A stretch of 64,000 nt of DNA from Castor canadensis (lineage: Eukaryota > Chordata > Mammalia > Rodentia > Castoridae). A program made the position numbers and the translations under genes. Location: the NCBI RefSeq assembly GCF_047511655.1, contig NC_133387.1, positions 46,592,353-46,656,352 of the forward strand, read 5' to 3'. Of the stretch, positions 20,196 through 31,962 are shown one piece after another. The notes below the pieces were generated by a model. The model worked only from the letters and a program-made list of their open reading frames with translations. It did no database searches and was not told the origin of the DNA. Numbering within the stretch: the first letter of the stretch is position 1; the number at the start of each line of letters is the position of its first letter.

Positions 20196-21102
20196 CCAAT
20201 AAAAAACTTCTTGAAAGCATTAAAAATTGTATATTCTACATCTGACAATGTTAAAATTTGAAACATTTCTTCATCTAATGCCTTTTTTCTGCTAGATTTC
20301 TCCCATAAGATAAGACATTGATTTTTTTTGGGTGATGTGTAATTTTTGCACATGTTAATTTTCTTTTGAACTTTGAGTTACTACTCTTTGAATTACCATT
20401 CTTTGAATTAGGGTTGAAATTCATTTCCTCTAGAGAGGTTTTGCATCTGTTTTTGACATAACCACCTTAACTTTAACTTCTTAGTTTTGGCTGCTATTCT
20501 TTGTGGGTTCAGTTTGTTTGGTTATTGTTTTTTTATTGTTGCAGCGGTTTTTTTTTTTTAGTGTCTTCATATAGATCACATGCCTTCTTTTATCTTGAAC
20601 TTATAATAAAAATAAAAGTAAAGTTGACTTGAGACTAGAATTTCTCTAGAGAGATTTTTCCCTTTCCACCCAATACTAGATTGAAGACAGGCAACTTTCA
20701 TGCCCCTTATGTGTAGCATAGCTTGATTTTGTTTCTCATGTACCTTTGCATGGAAGGGACATCTTTCACAGAGCTCTTCTATTAGATTCCTACTTAGGGC
20801 TGGCCTCAAGCTTTTGTTCTTGTCTCTTGCATTCTTTATAACCATGAGAGCAGAGGCTCGAGGTATCCAGGAGAAGAAGCAGCTTTGAAAATTGCTCACC
20901 TTTGTGAGTTTCTGCTTGCATTTACTTTGGAGCTATATATATTCCTTATTGTTTTGCTAGCTTAATGGTTCCCTTGGAAGCATTTCTAAGATATTTCCCA
21001 TGATTTTAGCCATTTCTCTGGGGGTCTAATCCCCCAAGATTCTAGACATGGAAGTTATCCTATTATGTCTTTACTTAATGCTTCTACTTGTCAATGGTTA
21101 AC
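20196..21102. other. Unassigned AT-rich sequence
   Basis: Short T runs (about 20320-20330 and 20548-20560) but no identifiable element or exon. Confidence 0.35.
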
Positions 21103-21184
21103 ATTTTTTTTTCTGTACTGGAGATTGAACTCTGGGCCTCAAATTTGCTAGGTAAGTACTCTACCACTTCAGCTATTCCTCAGC
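21103..21184 (-). repeat. ID-like SINE, minus strand
   Basis: A poly(T) start, then ctgtactggagattgaactc, with gctaggtaagtactctacca near 21148. Reversed, this is an ID head with agtggtagagtacttacc and a poly(A) tail. Confidence 0.8.
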
Positions 21185-21789
21185 GTTTTTTATATTTGTT
21201 TATTTGTTTGTTTGTTTATGCTTTTGATCAAGCATATAAATTATATGTGTGTCAATCTCTATTCTTTTCTGCATTATGAATCACTTATCATTTTTTATTT
21301 TCCCCACTGTTTTATTAGAACAATTAATGCTTGTCCTGTCATAATTCTTGGGAAACTTAGTATCTAAATAGATCTTTCTTGCACCCATGACTCTACATTC
21401 CTTATACTTCTCTCTTTTCCTTTGCCTCAGCCATTCATTTCCATGGTTATTTTTTTTTCATTACCAGTAATTAAAATTGCTCCATAATGTCAATCTCAAC
21501 ATACTTTTCCATAATCTATTTTTCTAGCTCACACTAGTATTTCAATTTGAATACTTATGTTACTCTGTGGTGTACACACTATCGATCTGCAACCTTTAAC
21601 TACCTTTCATACTCAACCTCCTGCTCTGATGTCCTCACTCCAGTCCTTGTCCAACCTCTATTCCGTGTCCCACCATTAAAGTATTATCTTGCATAAATCT
21701 TCAACTCTTGTCCTTCTATAGCTTTGAAAAATGTCAAGGTTGGTAAATTCTACTTTTTTGTATCTTTTACCCACCTCTGAGTGTTAATC

Positions 21790-22143
21790 CAGTTTCTGTT
21801 TTTACACAAAAATACCACATACTAGGTAATTAATACATGGAAGAAGTTTATTTTGGATCATTGTTCTAGAGGCTGGGAATACCAAGGCGTGGTGATAGTG
21901 TCTGGTGAGGGTTTTGCACTGTGTTATCTCATGGTGGAAAAGTGGAAGGGCAAACAAACACCTGCAGAAAAGACAGAGCATGAGTAGTGGGCTAACTCAC
22001 TGCTGTGACAATGACATTAACAAATTCACAAGGCTTCCTGCTCCAGACCCAATCACCTCTCATTAAGCTGCACCTCCCAAAACTGCCACATTAGGTATCA
22101 AGCTTTTAACAAATGAATTAAGGGAAATGTCAAAACCATGGGA
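21790..22143 (-). mobile_element. MaLR solo LTR (MST/MLT1-like), minus strand
   Basis: On the plus strand it reads agtttctgtttttacacaaa, ataccacatactaggtaatt, ctagaggctgggaa and tctggtgagggt, then caatcacctctcattaagct and a terminal block near ttaagggaaatgtcaaaacc. This is the antisense of MST/MLT1-type MaLR LTRs. Diverged. Confidence 0.7.
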
Positions 22144-22289
22144 CTCTGTATAGCTGAATTTGGCTGGAGAAAAACACAGCTACTTTAACTGTCTCAGTTT
22201 AAATTTATGACAATTAGCAATGTGTGTGTGGGGGGGTGGTATATGTGCTATCTAGCAATTAAATTTCACTTCCCATGACCATTCTCCTA

Positions 22290-23215
22290 GATTATTATTT
22301 TACATTTTCTCCTCTTTCCTCAAACCTCCAGTGCATCCTTCTCCATCCTTACTGTTAGTGATGACCTTGATTCCTATTTCATTAAGGAAAATAGAAGCAA
22401 GAATAGACCTCCAAACTTACCTACTGCCATCTACCCACCTTCTTGCATCCAGACTTATCTGTTTTTCCTTCCTATTATGAGTGAACAATTCTAAGGGCGT
22501 CCTTTTGCAATTCCTCTTGTCCACTCTAGAACATTTCTCCAATAAATTTCCCTCTCCCTGCATTATAATTTGCTCCCTCCACTACTGCATTTCACTCTTG
22601 CCCCTCTTAATTCATACTGTTTAACAGTCAACATCCTGTAGATATAAATCAGAATATTTCACTCATCATCTAATAATCCTTCAATGGTTTTCCTTTATAC
22701 TCGAGATAAAATCCAAACCACTTAACCTAGTTTGCAAAGTCATCTGTGATCTTGCCCCTATCTAGATATTGAAATTCATTTTGTACCACACTTTCTTTTG
22801 TTTCATTATATTCTAGTCACAGGGACTTCTGAAAACTCACCAAATTTCTCCAACCCTATGGCTTTACTCCAGTCTTTCTATCTACTTGTAAGATTCTTTC
22901 CTTGATATTTATATGGGTGTCTCCTTATTTGCATTCATATTTTGACTTATAACCAAATTTCCATGATCATCCAATCCAAAAGAATCAGATCCTTCATATC
23001 TTGCTCTATTAAATTCTTCATATGGCACTCATCACTCAGTGTGTGATTTTTTTCTAATTCATTGCTTATTTGTTTTGTAAATCTCTTCCTGCCAAACTTT
23101 TAACTCTACAATAACATGAATTTTCTGCTGACATATATTCCTAACACTATATTCTTAGCACATAGAACAGTATTTTGCTTTAGACATTCAATGTTAATGA
23201 ATAAGCAATATATGG
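22290..23215 (+). repeat. L2 (LINE-2) 3' end, long ancient fragment
   Basis: Shows the L2 order of motifs: tcaatggttttcctttatac then gataaaatccaaaccactta; aagtcatctgtgatcttgcc; a run of T/C-rich text; and the 3' end tagcacatagaacagtattt followed by gacattcaatgttaatgaat. Heavily diverged, as expected for a pre-radiation repeat. Confidence 0.68.
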
Positions 23216-24289
23216 GTGAATGGGAATCCTACCAGTCTACTTCTAATAAATTCCAATAAAGACTCAACCTTCTCATTAGGACATATGTTCTGTTGTTTTG
23301 TTTTAACAAATAAGCAATTTTTAATTTGTATTGTATGCACAAGGGAAAGAAGAATTTCCACTTAGCTCTGCAAACTTTGATCTGACTAGAAGAATTATAA
23401 CAAGTGGAATGATTTGAATGTACATTTTATCATCACTAGGACCACAACGTGTGTTTACTAAATAGTGAATGACTTCCTTGTTCCACTACATAGTTGTAAA
23501 AGGCAATCAGTGATAAATGTTGTGTCCCTTTTAGAGCAGAATGATAACACAAATGTACCAGACACATAAGAAAGTTGGACTCCTAACTTTTCCACCTCAA
23601 ATTCAAAGATGTGAAAATGTAACTTGAGATCTTCAGACCACCACAGATCTTTCTCCTTTAACTCAAAAGAAAGTGAGTCTCCAAATACTTGTCACCTCTC
23701 CATCTATAGCACATCTTTAATGTTTCACATTTTATATTCCCTTCAGCTAAGTATGGAACTAGTTAGTTATTTAAATGGTTCCAAAGCTACTGTTAAGTGA
23801 AATAGCTAAATGTAGAACAGATGTTTGTGTACTGGAGCAATATTGATATTATTTAAGATAATGTAAAAGTGGACAAATGGGTGAAGGTGACAACTCATGA
23901 TGGATGAGTACTTGTAGCCAAAGCAACTGCAGTGCGATGCAAAGAAGCTGATAGTCATCAAAAGGTGTTGGAGTCTCTGCCACTTTGTGAGAGGACCAGG
24001 GCATCAGAACAAAATAAGGACCATGGACTTCAGTTTCTATTTGCAGATGGCACAGGATGTCCATAGACCAGGAGGAATCACAGAGAAGTGTTTTTCCAGA
24101 TTATTCCTCAGAGGGTGCAGTAGGTGAAGAAGGTAGGGCTAACCCTCACCCCATTTTCATTGCTTCAATCACAACAGTTCTATAAATTTCCTTTAACAGA
24201 ATAGTTTTTGGATGAAACTCTACAAAATTATTCTAATTATTAAAGTTCTAATTTTTATGAAAAAAAATAAAAAGAAGAGGGATTTGCAC
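23216..24289. other. Unassigned intergenic sequence
   Basis: No supported exon or repeat. The open frame on the minus strand at 23849-24064 shows no recognisable domain. Confidence 0.35.
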
Positions 24290-25228
24290 TAAGTTTAGTA
24301 AATTCTAAGCCACTAGTAAATAAAGCAGCATGTACTGGCTTAGGAGTAGACAGCTAGACTAACTAAATAAGTAGTACACAAATGTATTAAAATATATAGG
24401 AATTTACTACATGACAGGGTGTTATTTCAAATCTAGTGAAAAATAATAGATTATTCAATATATGACATAGGAGTTTTATCCCATAGTACCAGAGGAGTTA
24501 ATTTAAGTGCAAAAGTACGATCTTATACTTACTTTAATAAAATAGAGGCAAATATTTTGTAAAATTTGATGTAAAAAGATTGAAAAGTTGGTCAGGACAC
24601 CAAAACCAGAAAACATAAAGGAGACTCTTACTAAGTTGAACTATATAAAAGATAATAGTGCCATATGACAAAAAGACTGAAAATAAAGGTGAAAAACCAG
24701 AGCCCAGGAACACATTTGGGTTGGATAGGCCAACAGAAAGCTGATCAGCCTTGACATGTCAAGTACTATTTTTACTATAAAACAGAGAGCCAACAAAAAG
24801 TACCATAAGACATGAATTGTACTTTAGTAAAGAAATTTAAGTGACCAATAAATACGTGAAAGAAGGTTAAACCTCAGTAGCAATGAAAAACAAGTTAATT
24901 TTTTTAAATTTGGTTGATAGTGCTTGCTTTGGCAACACATATTTTTAAAAATCTAGTAGATAATGCAAGGGTTTTTTTTCAAACATGTACACTAAATGGT
25001 ATTCTGGTATACTCTGAATGGCTTTATAATATGGGTGCTACCTCTGAAGGGGACTAATTAGTTAATATGTATCAAAAGTTAAAGTGTACATACCTTTGAC
25101 CCAGAAATCCTATTTTCAGGAGTCTATTCTAAGAAAATAATCAGCCACATTTGCATGCCGACAAAATGTAAAGGTGTTCATTGCAAATTATTTGTAATAA
25201 TGAAGTATTGGAAACAACCTACATTTCA
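24290..25228 (+). repeat. Old L1 (L1M-type) ORF2 C-terminal remnant
   Basis: Blocks such as catgtactggcttaggagta (about 24330), a decayed tatggtcaattg-type middle, and tttgacccagaaatcctatt (about 25097) to attggaaacaacctacattt (about 25207) follow the L1 ORF2 3' order. Many indels. A U6-like patch lies inside (24920-24945). Confidence 0.65.
24920..24945 (+). pseudogene. Short U6 snRNA-like 5' fragment
   Basis: gtgcttgctttggcaacaca followed by tat matches the 5' end of mammalian U6 snRNA at all but two of about 24 bases. Only this short piece is present, within old L1 sequence. U6/L1 chimeras are a known product of L1 template switching. The short length limits certainty. Confidence 0.5.
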
Positions 25229-25936
25229 TCTCATAGCTCCATCCTTTCTGTGTTATCCCACTGGGGCAGGGCAGGGCTATTCAAATACTCAACATTACCC
25301 AGGCTTGTGAGTCATACACACCATTTCCCTTTGAACTAATTGGCCAGAGCTAAGGGATACGGCACTACCTAAAGGGGGCTGAGATGTGTACCCCTTTGTG
25401 TTTTAGGAAGAATAGAACAGGATGTCAGTGAGCTTCAGTTACCTCTACCATAAGTGACCATAAAAAGTGTTGCACATCTACAAGTTGATGCCCCAAATAC
25501 TTTATTTAGGGAGAAAAAAAACATGTTTTGGAAAATTCATTTGTTTGGGGGAAAGGGTAAAGGCAACATAGACAGGAAAAAAATACATGCAATAAGCCCA
25601 TTTTATTCACAGATTTGTTACATATGGTTTGACCAAGTACAGCCAAAGAATTGTTTGAAATCAAAAGAAATTTCAAATACAAAAGTTTTAGATTCTCATA
25701 CATGTATCATGGGGCTCAGCTGATGCAGAGACACTCTCAGTCAATCCATGTCACTCTTAGCCATTGTGTGATCCGCTGGGTGTTTCCCTACCCTTTAGCA
25801 AATGGTGCCCCAAAGCAAGATAAAAATTATGGCAAAATCCTCTCAAGTCAAAAAAGGGCAAAGAATGTGCTTAATTTAAGTTATAAAGTGAAAATTTTAG
25901 ATTTGTTGAAAGGCATCATGACTTTAGTGGAAGTTG
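25229..25936. other. Unassigned sequence
   Basis: Includes a G/C-richer block at about 25250-25440 that may be part of an old LTR or DNA transposon. I cannot name it. No exon supported. Confidence 0.3.
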
Positions 25937-25937
25937 T

Positions 25938-25999
25938 ACATATATATATATACACATATATACAAATTTAAAAATATATATATACACATATATACAAAT
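25938..25999. repeat. TA-rich microsatellite with tandem unit
   Basis: A unit of about 36 bp (tatatata, cacatatatacaaatt, aaaaa) is present twice in tandem. Confidence 0.85.
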
Positions 26000-26149
26000 T
26001 GAAAAATTATTATACTAAAAAGTCAAAAGTTCACAATTGTTTTTGAGTGATGAGGTTATGGATAGCTAAGATTACTTGCCTCAAGTTTAGATTATAGATA
26101 CTGTGTGTCTCTACAAAGTCTAGCAGTTAACACTGTGGATGCTATCAGA

Positions 26150-26300
26150 ATTTGCACTGTGGATTGATTATTCTGAATCATTTAATCCTCTCAATAACCC
26201 TGACAAAGATTTTTATTATATCCATTTAACACATAAAAATGCAACTCAGAATTTAAGTGGTAAATGTTATTCAATCAGTAATGTTGCAAGGGTCTCTACC
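26150..26300 (+). repeat. Possible MIR fragment
   Basis: Reads tcatttaatcctctcaataa, then a degenerate atttaacacataaaaatgca and aatttaagtggtaaatg, resembling the MIR core order. Weak, heavily diverged. Confidence 0.4.
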
Positions 26301-27122
26301 AACTCCAAATACCATGCTTTTTAAAAAGTTTTTGAATAAATGCAATAATTTTTTTGGATCCCAATGAAATCTTTTTCATTCCAGAAGACTAGCGCTTCTG
26401 GTACTTGCCATGTGAATAATAGTCCAAATCTGAGATTAGTCAGGATATGTGTTTTTTAAACAAAGTAAATGTGGGTTCAGAAAGAACTCTTTGCCTCTTT
26501 TTTTATGTTTCTGTCCACATTTCCCTTGATAGTCCCTTCCTTGTTAACTTTCTTCTTCCTAGGTTTCTTTCCATCTTTATAGACAATTCTTCAAGAAAAA
26601 GTAGGCCAAGCTCTTCACTCTCTTTAACTTTACTGCTAGTTTTTCAGTTCTGTGCCTATAGTCCCTCCATTGATCCTACTTCCTGTCTGATCTAAATGTA
26701 CTTCATTCATCTAGAAGCCTTCCCACATTCAACTCATACCAGACAGAACTTTCAATAATTTTGATTTCCAAGATTATGTATAGGGAGCAGTAATTCTGCT
26801 TTATCATGTACACATTTGTATTCACATCTATGGAACATCTATTGGTTTATCAGCAAAGTTTCTGGACAGCAAAGATGGTGTCCTGTGCTTTTTGCTTCAG
26901 TGATATTTCATAATTTGGCAGTGATGGTCGTGCCCCATCACCTGATCTCCCCAAGAAATGGTTGTAGAAAGCACAGCTGCATGGCAGCTGCCACCTTTCT
27001 GGAACTACTGCCTGGGTCGTGGTGAGACCATGCTTCCCTGACCTTCTCCCAGCTAATGGTTGCTGCTCACCCGCTCCTGTGCGGAAGCAGGACTCCCCTA
27101 ATGAACCACTTCAGTTCTATGT
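26301..27122. other. Unassigned sequence
   Basis: T/C-rich text at about 26450-26750 may be decayed L2. A GC-richer patch at 26850-27110 shows no recognisable coding. Confidence 0.3.
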
Positions 27123-27368
27123 ATTAGTTTTCTGTGGCTGCCAAAACAAATTACTGTAAACTGAATAGGTTAAAATAGTAGGAACATATTATCTCACAGC
27201 TTTGGGGTCAGAAGTGTAAAATCAATGTGTTGGCAGGGTGTTTCCTCCTAGAGGTTCTGAGGGAAAACCTGTTTCAAGTTGCTCTGCTAGTTACTGGTCT
27301 CTACCAGAAGTCCTTGTTGATTTTTAGCTTATTGTTGCATAACTGCAATATCAGATCCATCTTTACTT

Positions 27369-27411
<43 letters not shown>

Positions 27412-27585
27412 CTAAGGACACATGCCATTTGATCTAGGGCCTACCTGGACAATCGAAAATTATCTCATCTTGAGATCCTTAATTATATGTGCAGAGATCC
27501 CTTTTCCAAATAAGGTCATATTCACAGGTCTCAGGTGAATTTATCTAGGAAGGACGGAGGTGAGGGGGAGGTGGCAGCATTTAAC
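27123..27585 (-). mobile_element. MLT1-like MaLR LTR, minus strand, with internal (CT)n tract
   Basis: The plus strand begins tattagttttctgtggctgc and aaaacaaattactgtaaact, continues with gtgttggcagggtgtttcct, and near the other end has ttgagatccttaattatatg and ccaaataaggtcatattcac. This is the antisense of an MLT1-type LTR. A (CT)n expansion (27370-27409) lies where such LTRs often carry pyrimidine-rich text. Confidence 0.72.
27370..27409. repeat. (CT)n microsatellite
   Basis: About 19 uninterrupted TC units, likely grown within the LTR. Confidence 0.95.
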
Positions 27586-28576
27586 TCACTTCTGACTGGC
27601 CTGGACAAAACTTTCTCAGAACTACCCTGAGGACAGAGACCTTATCTAATTGCTTTTCTTTCTCTCCTTTCACATGTCAGACCTGCTTTGTTGTGAAGGT
27701 TCTCCCTGTGTATTCTTACTCTCTATTCTCTTTTTTTTTTATCCTTCATAGGTATTTATCCCAAAAAATCTCTTGCATATCTGTTCCAACCTGGTGACTG
27801 CTTCTTGGAGGACCCAACACATACGGTATATGATGAATGTTCAATAAACATTTCAGTGCAAAAGTTTCCTCTTCCCATCACACTTCAGTGCAGGAAGAAT
27901 ATGAATTTTATAAATAATGTTCCAATTTCCCTGCATCATTATTCCTTCTTTTTGATAGCATAGGCCAGCCATTCCCAACATTTTTTCTGTCCTCCCATGT
28001 GTCCACTCTCTAGGCTGCTTTACAGCAACAGAGTAAGCAAATGATGGCCAGTCCTTTCCTACTTCCTCAAACCCTATTCCTTTTCTCTCTCACTCAAGGA
28101 AGCACAACCTAAAATGACTTCGATAATCTGGAGCAACTCTAAGTTATTTTAAAAAGTAAATAATTTGCAAACTTTGGACCCCTTTCTTATTGCTAGTACA
28201 ATTCCTTTTGCAGTTTATTCGGACATACTCTCATGTTGTAACATCATAGTTATTACAGAAATCAGTCAATAAAAGTGTCCATCAGATGAATGCAAAGAAT
28301 AAAATCATGCTTTATGAATAGAATCATAAATCATTTGCAATCACAGTAATAAATGCAGTTCAGAAAATATTAATGCACTTCAGTTGGTAATTGCATTTGC
28401 CATTATCAAGTGCTCAGTAATATAGTACTTAGCTATTCTAAAGTCATTCAGGTATGTTAAACAATTAAACATGAGTCTGGGGAATTGCTTTATTTAGCCT
28501 TCATCAATTATAGAACTATGTATCATATTCAGTGTTTTCCACGTCAAGTCCATGAGACAATAGTATCTTATTTCAT
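27586..28576. other. Mostly unassigned; possible L2 trace and a low-repeat AT-rich block
   Basis: 27640-27860 has L2-like wording (ctgaggacagagaccttatc, gaatgttcaataaacatttc). 28200-28540 is AT-rich, free of recognised repeats and holds several TAAT/ATTA cores. Confidence 0.35.
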
Positions 28577-30288
28577 TTTTTAAAAAATTATTTTCATATT
28601 TTTGATTGACAAATCATAATTGTATATATTTATGTGACACAATGTGATGTTTTGATACATGTGTTATGATTAAATCACACTAATTAATGTATCTATAACC
28701 TCAGTTACCTATCATTTTTATGGTGAAACATTTGAAATTTATTCTTAGTTCTTTTGATATGTATAATATATTATTGACTATAGCCACCCCACTGTGTAGT
28801 ATGTTCTCAAAACCTACTCACCCTGTGTACCTGAAGCTTTGTACCCCTGACTAACAACTCCCCCAGTTTCTCCCTTCCTATACTCCTTCCTCTGGGAAGC
28901 ATCATTCTGCTTGTATGAGTTCAAATTTACTAGGTTGCTCATATCACTAAGATCACGCACTATTTGTCTTTCTGTGCTTGGCTTATTTCACGTACCACAG
29001 TGTCCTTCAGATTCATCTGTGTTGTTGCAAATGACAGAAGGCTGAATAGATGGATGTGATGGTACCTATAATCTCAACACTTGACTGAGGCAGAAGGATC
29101 ATGAGTTCAAGGCCAGCCTGGCTACATAGTGAGTTTGAGGCCAGCCTGGGTTACGTAATAAGACTGTCTCAAAAACCAAATACAGTAACACTGTGTATAC
29201 ACACACTGCATTTTCTTTATCCTTTCATTTATTGATGGATGCTTAGGTTGATTCCATATTTTGGCTATTGTGAATAATGTTGCAATGAACATGGGAACAC
29301 AGCAACCCCTCAGATATATTGATTTCAGGTTTTTTTGTTTGTTTACTTGTGTGTTGGTACATATTTAAAAGTGGGATTACTGGGCTGTAGGTATTTCCAT
29401 TTTATATTTTTGAGGAACCTCCAGACTGTTTTCCATAATGGTTATACTAATTTGTATTCTCACCAACAGTGTTTAAGAATTCTTTTTCTCAGCATCCTTT
29501 CCAACACTTGTTATCATTCATCTTTTATTTATAAAAGCCATTTGAAGAGGTGTGAGGTAGCATCTCATTGTGATATTAATTTCCATTTTCTGAATGATTA
29601 GTGATGCTGAACACTTTCTCCATATGCCTATTAGCTAGTATATGTCTTCTTTTGAGAAATGTTTGTTTTGGTCCTTTGCCCATTTTTAAATTTGATTATT
29701 TCTTGTCTTGTTACTTAGTTGTTTGAGTTCTCTATAATTTTTGGACATTAATCTCTTAATAGATTGTGGCATGCAAATATTTCCCCATTCCATGAGTTCT
29801 CTGTACTTTGCTGTTTCCTTTACCATGCAGAAGCTTTTTAGTTTGACGCCATTCTCTTTGTCTATTTCTGCTTTTGTTGCCTGTCCTTTTGGGGTCATAT
29901 CTAAGACATCATTTCCTAAACTAAAGATATGAAGAATTTTCTCCTGTTTTCTTCCTACAATTTTATTGTTTCAAGTCATAAGTCCATTTTGAGTTGATTC
30001 TACTATATGGTATAATATAAAGATAATTTCAATGGATATCTAATTTTCTGAACACCATCTAGTAATGAAAAGACTGTCATTTTTAGCATTTTTGTGTTCT
30101 TAGCACTTTTGTACTTTTGTCAAAAAATCGGTTGATTGTGAATGTGTGGGTTTATTTCTGGACTTTCAACTCTGTTCCATCAATAAATGTGTTTGTATTT
30201 ACCATGCTGTATTGATCACGATCACTTTACAATATGCTATAAAATCAGGAAATGTAGTATCTCCAGTTTTGTATATATATCACAAAAA
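28577..30288 (-). repeat. Old L1 (L1MA/L1PA-like 3' end and ORF2), minus strand, split by a B1
   Basis: The plus strand reads as an antisense L1 3' UTR (ttgtatatatttatgtgaca, gtgatgttttgatacatgtg, gtctttctgtgcttggctta) and then ORF2 (tattgtgaataatgttgcaa, caccaacagtgtttaagaat). A B1 lies at 29048-29186. All frames are broken. More diverged than the young L1s at 6.7-19 kb. Confidence 0.85.
29048..29186 (+). repeat. B1 SINE with internal duplication
   Basis: gatggtacctataatctcaa is followed by two tandem copies of a 28-29 bp unit beginning gagttcaaggccagcctgg (about 29103) and gagtttgaggccagcctggg (about 29131), then a tail with tgtctcaaaaaccaaa. The duplication resembles the internal duplication that defines B1 relative to 7SL RNA. 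Confidence 0.82.
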
Positions 30289-30353
30289 AGGGCTGGTGGA
30301 GTAGCTCAAGGTGTAGGTCCTGAGTTCAAACCCCAATATTGAAAAAAAAAAAA
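30279..30353 (+). repeat. 5'-truncated B1+ID composite (linker and shortened ID only)
   Basis: atcacaaaaaagggctggtg matches the linker-to-ID junction of the composites at 2911 and 5990. gtgtaggtcctgagttcaaa, a poly(A) and the missing middle segment follow. Confidence 0.78.
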
Positions 30354-31116
30354 GTACAAATTTCCCATATTAAATGGCACAGAGTAAACCTTCTCATTCT
30401 AAAAGGAAGGAGTAGGAGTATAGAAAGGAATAGCAAGGAAGGATAGGACCAAAGCAAGACTAAAACACAATAGAAGAAACATTAAATTCTGTAGTTCCAT
30501 GTCTAGCGTCTGAATCATGTGGTGTGCATGTCCAATGAGCTTGGGCGACCTCATTCCTATGACCTTGTTGGTTGTACCCCACATGGCCTTTCTCTTGGGC
30601 TGTCTTTTGATCACTGACTGTAGCTTTCTTTAGCAGACATTCTACATTCCTTGAATCTCTAACTCTTGATGTCAGTATTGCATCTTCAGCTTAACCTTCA
30701 CACTTGCATGCCTCACCCTCCCAGGAGTGGCCTGCAAGGAGTCCAACTCTATCACAAAGTGCTCAGTTTCCCAGGCCTTCCTTTGAAATTGGTGGAAAAC
30801 TCCATGCCCTATAAAATGTTTGTATTATGAATGCCTGGAAAACCAGCATCACATCAACAACACCAGGGTCTGCCACCACCTAAAGTAGTAGTTAGGACCT
30901 ATTGGACCGGATGTCAGTGACCTCTAAGTGCCTAGATGACTGAAAATGGGGAAATAGGTGGCTCCATGCAAGCAGGGTATCCAGAGCTCTCTTCTCAAAG
31001 CAAAGACATTTACACCCTCAATCCTTCTATAGTGGAGATCAGCCAATTCTGAGACACCCTCAGGTACGTCCTTATTATTTCTACGCAAAGTACTTGGTGG
31101 CTTCTCTATCTTCTTG
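30354..31116. other. Unassigned sequence
   Basis: No recognised repeat and no frame with a recognisable domain. Confidence 0.3.
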
Positions 31117-31208
31117 CAGTGTGTTCTAGGCTGGCCTGGAATTCATGATCCTCTATCTCAGCCTTATGAGTGCTGGTATTACAGATATGTACAACCACAC
31201 CCAACCTT
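31117..31208 (-). repeat. B1 SINE fragment, minus strand
   Basis: ctaggctggcctggaattca, then gagtgctggtattacagata and caaccacacccaacc, the antisense of the B1 left half. The tail side is truncated. Confidence 0.78.
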
Positions 31209-31369
31209 GGTTTCTCTTTAATGGCTCTAATCTCTTTAGCAACCACATTTTCCTTGGCCCCAACTTTACACATGCTTTTTTTTTCTGGGAAAACTGCAGG
31301 TTTTTCAGAGCTCCCTGCTTTGTGTTTCCCTAAATTTAAAAATATTTATATCCATTAAAAATCTACTCA

Positions 31370-31530
31370 ACTATTGTCTTTTTTCTCCTCATTTTTATTA
31401 TCATACATGAATTGTGCAGAGGGGGATTCATTGTGACATTCCTGAATAGCCTTACATTGAACATTGATTAGGCTTCCCCCACCATCTGTCCCCTCATCTC
31501 CCTCCTGATCCCACCTAGAACAATTGCAAA
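31370..31530 (-). repeat. L1-type 3' UTR fragment, minus strand
   Basis: ttattatcatacatgaattg, then ggattcattgtgacattcct and C-rich text. It shares wording and order with 44041-44180 (ttattgttgtactgggggta, acattgtgacatttac), so both are the same repeat end. L1 3' UTR is the likeliest source. Confidence 0.5.
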
Positions 31531-31559
31531 AGGTTTCATTGTTCTGTATTATATATGTA

Positions 31560-31865
31560 TACAAAGTACATGACTGGAGAATCTAATCCATTTACACTCA
31601 AGGTAATTATGGATATATAAGAACTTGTTACCGCCATATTGTACTTTGCTTCTGATTGCTTTATAAGTTCTTTACTTCTTTCTCTGTGTCTATTTTTTTG
31701 TAATTTGATGGTTTTATGTCATTGTGTTCTTCGAATCTTTTATACTTTGAATAACTACTATGGGTTTTGGTTTGTGTTTATCATGAAGCCTACAGGATAT
31801 GTCATCTTTAAAACAGGCTACTGTAAGCAGGAGAATACCTTAAAGCAGAGATTTTGGGAACATAT
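31560..31865 (-). repeat. Old L1-like fragment, minus strand
   Basis: gagaatctaatccatttaca, then a T-rich stretch and atcatgaagcctacaggata resemble antisense old L1 text. Decayed, so the family is uncertain. Confidence 0.45.
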
Positions 31866-31929
31866 AAAATAACCATTCTATTACAACAGTTGTAATACAA
31901 CTGCACACCTTGTACAAGTCTCAGAATAG

Positions 31930-31962
31930 TTCTATTAAATTAATAGAATTAATTTAATAGAA
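31930..31962. repeat. Perfect AT-rich inverted repeat
   Basis: Arms of 14 nt (31930-31943 and 31949-31962, ttctattaaattaa and its complement) around a 5-nt loop tagaa. Confidence 0.9.

Noticed and set aside
26816..27025. 69-codon plus-strand frame in a GC-richer patch
   Set aside because: No domain and no splice signals that would support an exon.
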